Below the pieces are notes generated by a model. That model ran no database searches. It was not told the origin of the DNA and was given only the letters and a program-made list of their open reading frames with translations. From Chelonoidis abingdonii (lineage: Eukaryota > Chordata > Testudines > Testudinidae), in the NCBI RefSeq assembly GCF_003597395.2, contig NC_133773.1, positions 77,160,248-77,224,247 on the forward strand: a stretch of DNA of 64,000 nt, written 5' to 3'. Of the stretch, positions 57,619 to 64,000 are shown piece after piece. Made by a program: the position numbers and the translations under genes. Numbering within the stretch: position 1 is the stretch's first letter; each line of letters starts with the position of its first letter.

Positions 57619-58314
57619 AGGGCGCTTACAGCCACAGTGCACACTGTTTTTGAGGATCTGATGTTTATAGCAGGGCACAGCTGATTTTGGTGGGGGGTGG
57701 GAGAAATTACACAATCTAGTTAACATTAACGCAGCATGTCAGTCTGAAGATGTAGAGGACCACCCATGCAGAAGACAAGTGAGGATAACTTTTTCTTAGA
57801 AATCTGGCCTGCTTTGAAATGCAATATCTTAAACAACAGCTGCAGCGAAGACATTAACCAATTTTAAATACAGGTATAGCCATAATGTTTCCAGGCCTGA
57901 AATATATTCTGTAGCCTATGTTTATACTCCTTAATTTTGAATAAAAAACAGTTGTTGGGCTTGATTCATCCCCACTGGTGCTGGGGAATGCAGACTGCAC
58001 TGTGCTGTGCTTCAGAGGGCAGGTGTTTGCACTGCTACTCTCCCACAGGGGTTCTGTCAAAGAAGAGCCGCTTTCACATGTGGTTCAGGCTCTACAGGAA
58101 CTAGCAGAGAATGCAGTAAGAATTTTTGGAATCAGCCTGCCCTGTGAGCGCTAACAGCATAGACTCTCTCAAGCAGTTCTATCTACTTTTGAGGTTGCTC
58201 TACTACTAGCTCTGCCTTGATGCATGCATTTCAAGTGGTCTTGTGACCTCGTTCCAGGCAAACCTTTCATTCCTGGGAATATTGCACTTTCATGCCACCA
58301 GAGACCAGTGTAAC
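57619..58314. other. Intergenic between two solo LTRs
   Basis: About 0.7 kb with no Gag or Pol similarity, so the flanking LTRs do not look like the two ends of one element. Confidence 0.5.
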
Positions 58315-58966
58315 TGTGGCAGGGCGATGACTCACTGGTGTGGCACCTCCTGTTGGTTGTCCTGGGAATTAGCTTTTCCAGCCTGGAGTGCCCTCTGCAG
58401 GCTGGTGTCCCTCCTGGACCCCAGTGCCCCTCTACATCAGGGTTCTGCCCAAGCAGTAACCCACAATCTTCGTCTCCCCACCCAGAGGAACCCCCAACCC
58501 TCTATCCCCACCTTGCCTCAGTGGCTACTGCCAGTCACCATCCAGCCCCTACTCACTGGGGCAGACTGCAGTCTGTAAACCACTCATCATCGGCAAGGGG
58601 CATTAGGACCTGCTGCCCTTGCCTATTTCTGGTCTGCCTCTCTGCAGTCCCAGTACCTTTTTATAGGCCCTTTTCAAAGCCTGCATCCTGGGGTTTAACT
58701 AGGCTGGAGCTCCCCAGCTCCCTCTGCCCTTTTCCAGCTCTGCTCAGCCTCAACTCCCAGGTAGCCAGGTCCTTCTCTCTCAGAAGCTCAAGAGAGTATC
58801 TCAGCACCTGCCTCACAGCCCTTTTATAGGGCCAGCTGTGGCCTGATTGGGGTATGGCCCCAGCTGTGGCTGCTTCCCTAATCAGCCTAGCTTTTCAGAG
58901 CCACAGCCCTTTCCAGGGCTGCCTTTAACCCTTGTTCTTCAGGAGTGGGGCAGCTGCCCCACTACA
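58315..58966 (-). mobile_element. Solo LTR, TGTAG...CTACA family, copy C
   Basis: A 652-bp copy, the most similar to copy A. The promoter box is intact: CTTTTATA at 58821-58828 on + is TATAAAAG in LTR orientation, preceded by an upstream GGCCACAGCTGG-type block. Left border TGTGGCAGGG, right border CTACA. No clear target duplication. The 163-codon + frame here is antisense and spurious. Confidence 0.8.
58821..58828 (-). promoter_or_regulatory. LTR TATA box, copy C
   Basis: TATAAAAG in LTR orientation, at the position where copies A and B have degraded versions. Confidence 0.6.
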
Positions 58967-60110
58967 AACCCAAGGTGAGTCAAACTTGTTTGCAGAAAAT
59001 CTTTAGGCAACATACAGGACACAGATGCAGATTGGCTGGGCCACAGGTCCTCATTCTAGTATCAGCACAGGCATTGTGGATATGCCTATTCTCCAGTGCA
59101 GATTCTCTTTCACCTTGCTCTACAACACCCAAGTTCAAATAATTTCTATCCACATCAGCCTTTCTCCAGTGCAGATCTCCTGTAGGCCTTTTTACCCATC
59201 CTGTAAATGACCTGTGCTTTTTGCCTGACACAGCATGAGACAAGTGAGGAAGCTTTCAACATCCTGAGTACCCTAGGTAATTTTTGGCCCTGATAAGATG
59301 TATGAAATACATGTAATCAGAGAACAGCAGGGCAAAGGCACTTCTTCCAGGACCTTTACAAGGTTTCCACACATTTTGCACCTCAGCCTTCTGTCAGGTC
59401 TTCAGGAAGACTGCAGTGATGCATGTGCTCAGATGCAGAAAGTCTGAAGGTGCAGCTGTGTTTTTCTTTTGAATATGTGACATGTGAAAGTAAGCTCTTC
59501 CTTTCTTCTGCTCACAATGGATGTGCTTTGTTCTTTAAAATAAATGTTGTCCAGTTTTACAGAATGAGATTTTTTTTTTCATCAACTAGCTGTGAGGCCT
59601 GACTTGATCCTGCCAAAAGCCCCATTTTCAAACGCTCTCCCGTTGCTAGATATGGTGGAGTGATAGCTTTCATCATAGCTCTCCTCTGTTGGAGAGAAGG
59701 GGGCTATAAAAGGGAAGGTATTCAAGAAAAATCCCTTTCTCATAGCCAAAAAATGGTTAGTGTCTGATTTAATAGTGCTTCATCTTGAAAATCCTTTGTG
59801 GGAGTCCACAAATTCCAGTATATTCTGTTCAGTCTTTCACTTGTACAATATGGTGGGCTTTAATACTGTGGGCTTTTATACATAGATTGATTTATCTCCA
59901 CATATCAAGAAGAAAATTTACAAAAAGTTTATATAGCCAATAAATAAGGGAAGTGAAGATAAACATGATAAAATGTTATATTGCCTTCTATATAGTACCA
60001 AAAGTCCTAGTTTGCATGGATTTTAATCCAGAGAATATAATACTTTGCACAGAGCATATGGTGACATCCATCCAAGAATCTCATATGACTTTTTAAAAAG
60101 TGGTTAAATA
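58967..60110. other. Intergenic, no gene seen
   Basis: Nothing recognised. Moderately AT-rich. Confidence 0.5.
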
Positions 60111-60235
60111 TGGTCACACCCCATTTTACAGAGGGATGAAGTAGTACACAGAAGGACTTTCCCAAGGAAACACAATGAGCCCATGTGAGAGGTTAGGGGA
60201 CTTGGGTTCTCCCAATATTTGTAGCAGAATGCTTC
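60111..60235 (-). repeat. MIR SINE, antisense
   Basis: CCCCATTTTACAGAGGGATGAAG...GACTTTCCCAAGGAAACACA...GGGACTTGGGTTCTCC is the reverse complement of the MIR core and head. Confidence 0.75.
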
Positions 60236-61544
60236 ATTCATCTGCCTTGAAGAGTTCCAAGGGTTCTGGAAAAAGAAGCAAAATATTGCTGGTGTTTTGC
60301 TGTGCTGTACTGTACACATGATTTAAATTGATATACAACATGTGCTTATAAATGTTTAGGGCAGTATTTGAAGCTTGCAATAAAAATAATCTGCCTCAGG
60401 TCACCACAAATCTAGCTGAAATAGCCTAGCCAGGACAGTAATATGGAGTAAGGGAGATGAAAGTGATCAGATGTTCTCCACCTATGTGCTACTGTAGTAG
60501 TCGTCAATCCTTTTTCCATTCCAGAATGTCCCCTATTCTGCCTCCCACCAAATCCTGTTTCTCATTTAGCAGGATCAGATGGGGCGTGTGGTTGCATTAC
60601 CACATCACCATGCAGGCTGGTGGTACAAAAACAGAGAGTCAGGCCACCATTCCTATGGAAAAAAGAGAGTAGAGATTTGTGGGTTTTTTGTTTTGCCATT
60701 TTTCCTTTTAAAGATCTTGTCATCAAAACTTCTTGGTTCTGGGAATGCTGGGAGTAACTTTATTTTGTATTAGCCTGTTGCACTGGGAAATTCTGTACTA
60801 AAAAACACTTTCCTTTTTCCATAGATGCAGATAAGATATGCTGGTGGGAGAAGGACTGTTTATTTGAAAATATTTAAATGATCACTTGTTGAGTCATGAC
60901 ATCTTATCTTTTAAAACTACCTGCTTATTAATGAGTAATCTGTGTATTAGATGTGTGCTCTCTAATAGATGGCATTGCTGAAACTACAATTTTACATGAC
61001 CTGCTATGCCATATTAACACACAGCAAGAGCTGCTTGTTCTTGATATAATTAAGGATTACTTGCTAATGAAATGCTACCAGAAGTCTAGTAGCTTAGGAG
61101 AAGAAGGGTGAGTGAAGGGATGGAATTTGTGCAGAAGTTGGAGAAAATGGCAGGATAAGGGGATTGGCTATGGGTGCAAACACAAGTATAAGGTAAACAT
61201 CTAGTCACTTCTGAAACATATTAAAATATGAGAAAATGCTATTTTAGGAGCATTTGGTCAGAAATGGTTTCTACAAAGAAGTCAAGGAGGACATGGTATA
61301 GAAAAAAGTGTGATGAATGGAGACACAGAAGATGGAGGTCCATCAGGCAGTGCAAGTCAGGCAGACAAAATTGACAGGGAAAGGTCACTAAAGCTGCTAC
61401 AAGATAAGAGTTAAAGTGGTAATTAAGTGAACAAAGAGAAATGCGCTAGCCATAAGAGAGAGTTGACCAAAAAAAGGGAAATTTATCCCTCGATTCTGTG
61501 GAAAGGATTGACAACTACAACTGCTAGCGTATATCTTTTGGAAA
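60236..61544. other. Intergenic, no gene seen
   Basis: No coding sequence or named repeat recognised. Confidence 0.5.
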
Positions 61545-62165
61545 TGCCAAAATGAACCATTTCAACATTATAAAAATGAAACATTTTGATTTTTTCAGGC
61601 TATATTCACAAGGAGATTTAGGCACCTTGGGAGGAAGAAGAGGGTGGTGGTGTTGCTCACCTTATACACACAGCCCAGTGGTTAAGGAATTAAGGGATGT
61701 GGGAGACTATTCTGGAGAGAGGACCTGAGCCCAGATCTTCCTTCTCCCTGGTGAGTGCCCTAACAATCAGGCTATTGCGTATTCTGGGGTAGGCTCTCTT
61801 AATCTCTCCTTCCACTTAATCTCTTTCCACTTAGTATATAAAGCTTAAATCGTCACTTGACCAGTGAGAAGTACTCTCTAATCTCGTGATTGTTACACTT
61901 TCCTGGTAGACCTGAGTTCTAGGAGCTGCTTCAATAAATATCACTAGGTGACTGTCTTAACCCCTGTGCTCTTTGGGGTATACCACTACTACTGCCTCCA
62001 TTTTTTGTGGTTCTAGCCTTTCACTCCCTTTGCTTTTATTAAAAATACCCAAAACAAAATATCTTGTTCAACCTGCAACAAATTTTCCAACTTTTTTGAT
62101 TTGCTGACAATTCCAAAAAAATAAATGTTTGATTCAAAATCCGCCCCCCGCCCAGAACTGCCACT
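61545..62165. repeat. Foldback tRNA-like repeat (copy 3)
   Basis: Outer A/T-rich tracts (AACATTATAAAAATGAAACATTTTG at left; AACAAATTTTCCAACTTTTTTG at right) flank tRNA-like arms. The + arm has the A-box-like CAGCCCAGTGG at 61671-61681. A reverse arm ends GGTGAGTGCCCTAACAATCAGG near 61750-61775, and a further one lies near 61870-61970. Confidence 0.55.
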
Positions 62166-63319
62166 GAAAAGAGAAATCTGTGTGTTTTTCCCTCTCCGCA
62201 GCTCTATAAATAACTCCAGGGGCCAAGGACAGGGAGGTCACAAAAGCCATTTTAGCACCACCCTATACCAGGTGCTATGAACTTTATGCCGTGCCTTTTA
62301 ACCTCGTGTATTGGCTGCTGCAGATTCAAGTTCTTACCAGTTCTGCTCAGATGAATTTTGAAAATGTAGTTTCTTTAATAAAGTCTAAAAGACCTAGGTG
62401 ATGAACTAGGGATGCTGCCACATCCCCTTGCCTTGAAGTGGTTTCTGTTCTATACAGGATTTACGGTTTGGTTCAATGGCTCTTTAGCACTCCAATTATA
62501 TAAAATGTTCTAGCAGCCCTGTTAAAAGTTAGCTTTATACAGTCTTTCAGATTACTGCTGACTTCAATTCCAGGTTATTTGATGTTTTTTCCTTCAGGTC
62601 ACCCAAAAAGACAAATAAGCTGTGGTCCTGTATTATTTGGGGCCTAACACTTAGCAGAAGCACCTTTTGATTCTGCACATTTATTTTATATCTGGAAGTT
62701 AAACAAAATTAGTTTAGCTCAGAAATTGGGTCTGAGGGAACACCTGAGGCCTATTCAAATAGAGAGGTTCATCACTCACCTATAATGTGATTTGTCTGTT
62801 TATTGCCAGGGTCTTCAAATCAGATATAAAATTATTTATTATGATTTGTTCTACAAGGTTCTGTAGTCAAGGGGAAAAATGTAAAGGGGAGAATATATCC
62901 TTGCCATGTTCGTCCAGTTAGGTGTATTTCCTCTGAGTTCTGTCTACAGATATTGCATGTCCTTTTCCCGGTACATCAGCACATTCAGTGGCTATACATG
63001 CATCCATCCTTTTCTGTATCTTTGGGTTGTGTTTTTTTTTCTCTTTTTTTCTGCCGGCTGATGTCTACCATCCGGTTTGGCACAGAGCCTGTTTCAGTTT
63101 CTTTGTGAAGGTCCAGCTTTGAGCAGCTCACATCCCCTGATAGATCTCTTCCTCATCTTCAAAGTGTCTCATTGTCTATCAAAAGTGCTTGCTTATAAGA
63201 ATGTTAGTTCATCAGTAGTCCAAAACCTCTCTGCAGTTGGATTCCGCATGCCTTCCAGTAAAATGTGGCGTATAGACTCTGTCTCTGATCCATTTAAAAA
63301 AAAATTAACCAACTGATCA
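62166..63319. other. Intergenic, no gene seen
   Basis: AT-rich. The 79-codon frame at 63077-63316 shows no family match. Confidence 0.5.
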
Positions 63320-64000
63320 AAACAAGGAATCAGATTCAAACGGTATGACTTAATTGACTAAAGAAAGAGACCTTGGAGTCATTGTGGACAGTTCTTTTGA
63401 AAAAATCAGTCCCACATGAAGCAGCAATCAAAAAAGCTAACAACGTTAGGAACCCTTAGGAAAGGGATAAATAAAAGACAGTAAATATCATAATGTCACT
63501 ACATAAATCCATGGTATGCCCACAACTTGAATACTTCATGCAGTTCTCAACTCCCCATCTCAAAGAAGATGTATTAGAATTGGAAAAGGTACAGTGAAGG
63601 GCAACAAAAATGATTAAGGGTTTAGAACAGCTTCCGTATAAAGACAGATTAAAAAGACTGGGACGGTTCAGCTTAGAAAAGAGATGACTATGGGGGAATA
63701 AGATAGAGGTCTATAAAATCATGACTGGCATGGAGAAAGTGAATAAGGAAATGTTATTTACTCCTTCACATAACACAAGAACCAGAGGTCACTCAATGAA
63801 ATTAATAGGCAGCAGGTTTAAAGCAATCAGTGCTCAGTAAACCTGTGGAACTCACTGCTGGAGATGTAACCTCATGCTCTGGGTGTCTCTAGCCATTGAC
63901 TGTTGGGAGTGGACGACAGGTGATGGATCACTTGATAATTGCCCTCTTCTATTCATTCCTGCTGAAGCACTTGGCATTGGCAATTGCTGGAAGACAGCAT
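63320..64000 (+). mobile_element. CR1/L3-like LINE 3' end, cut by window edge
   Basis: Sense-strand remnant of the reverse-transcriptase C-terminus: RDLGVIVDSSF near 63370-63400, KSMVCPQLEYFMQF near 63510-63547, RATKMIKGLEQLPY near 63600-63640, RLKRLGRFSLEKR near 63648-63683 and [19 protein letters not shown] near 63703-63760. It is broken by stops and at least one frameshift. The 3' UTR begins after 63850 and runs off the right end of the window. Confidence 0.92.

Noticed and set aside
58338..58829. 163-codon + frame, the longest in the window
   Set aside because: Lies antisense inside an LTR copy; its homologue in copy A lacks the same frame.
56953..58966. LTR copies B and C as two ends of one retrotransposon
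   Set aside because: The 0.7-kb interval lacks a primer site, polypurine tract or coding similarity, and copy B has its own 5-bp duplication.

Overview
The window is vertebrate nuclear DNA: AT-rich, with introns, no operons, and a dense layer of decayed transposable elements. The mix (CR1 LINEs on both strands, L2-like LINE, MIR-type SINEs, several families of short inverted-repeat DNA transposons, Sushi-type and SCAN-Gag LTR elements) points to a reptile, most likely a turtle. That assignment rests on recognising repeat families by eye, not on a search.

The only host protein-coding gene I can support lies at the left edge on the + strand. It is the 3' part of SPCS3 (signal peptidase complex subunit 3): three coding exons at 2112-2188, 3343-3458 and 3989-4121, followed by an AT-rich 3' UTR with several AATAAA signals. 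These exons encode about the last 108 of the usual 180 residues; the N-terminal exons lie upstream of the window. The first of these exons has no AG acceptor next to it. It is preceded by a pyrimidine-rich block with a U12-type branch-site-like motif and an AC acceptor, suggesting a minor-spliceosome AT-AC intron.

From about 5 kb to the end the sequence appears intergenic. Landmarks: a Tigger/mariner-like MITE (96-436, in the SPCS3 intron); an L3/CR1-like LINE split by a 2-kb TIR transposon (5291-7307) holding a faint SANT/Myb-like coding remnant; a 3-kb antisense CR1 (20482-23460) with endonuclease and reverse transcriptase remnants; a 1.1-kb solo LTR (24105-25180); a tRNA-like foldback repeat family (about 26.7, 29.4 and 61.6 kb); a foldback-rich TIR element (31714-32582) flanked by 12-bp direct repeats; a hAT element with a perfect 8-bp target duplication (34065-34554); a CpG-rich palindromic MITE (34568-34860); an 0.8-kb solo LTR (36243-37064); a deleted Sushi-type LTR retrotransposon with Gag, integrase and chromodomain remnants (39668-41515, - strand); an L2-like LINE with YVDD (51350-52790, + strand); and an LTR retrotransposon with a SCAN-like Gag and a tRNA-Pro-type primer binding site (53006-55913). 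The last is interrupted by one of three copies of a separate LTR family. The window closes inside another CR1/L3-like 3' end.

All transposon coding regions carry stops and frameshifts, so none looks mobile. No tRNA, rRNA, CRISPR or bacterial-type feature was seen. Apart from SPCS3, almost all of the open frames of 60-150 codons are chance frames or pieces of repeats.
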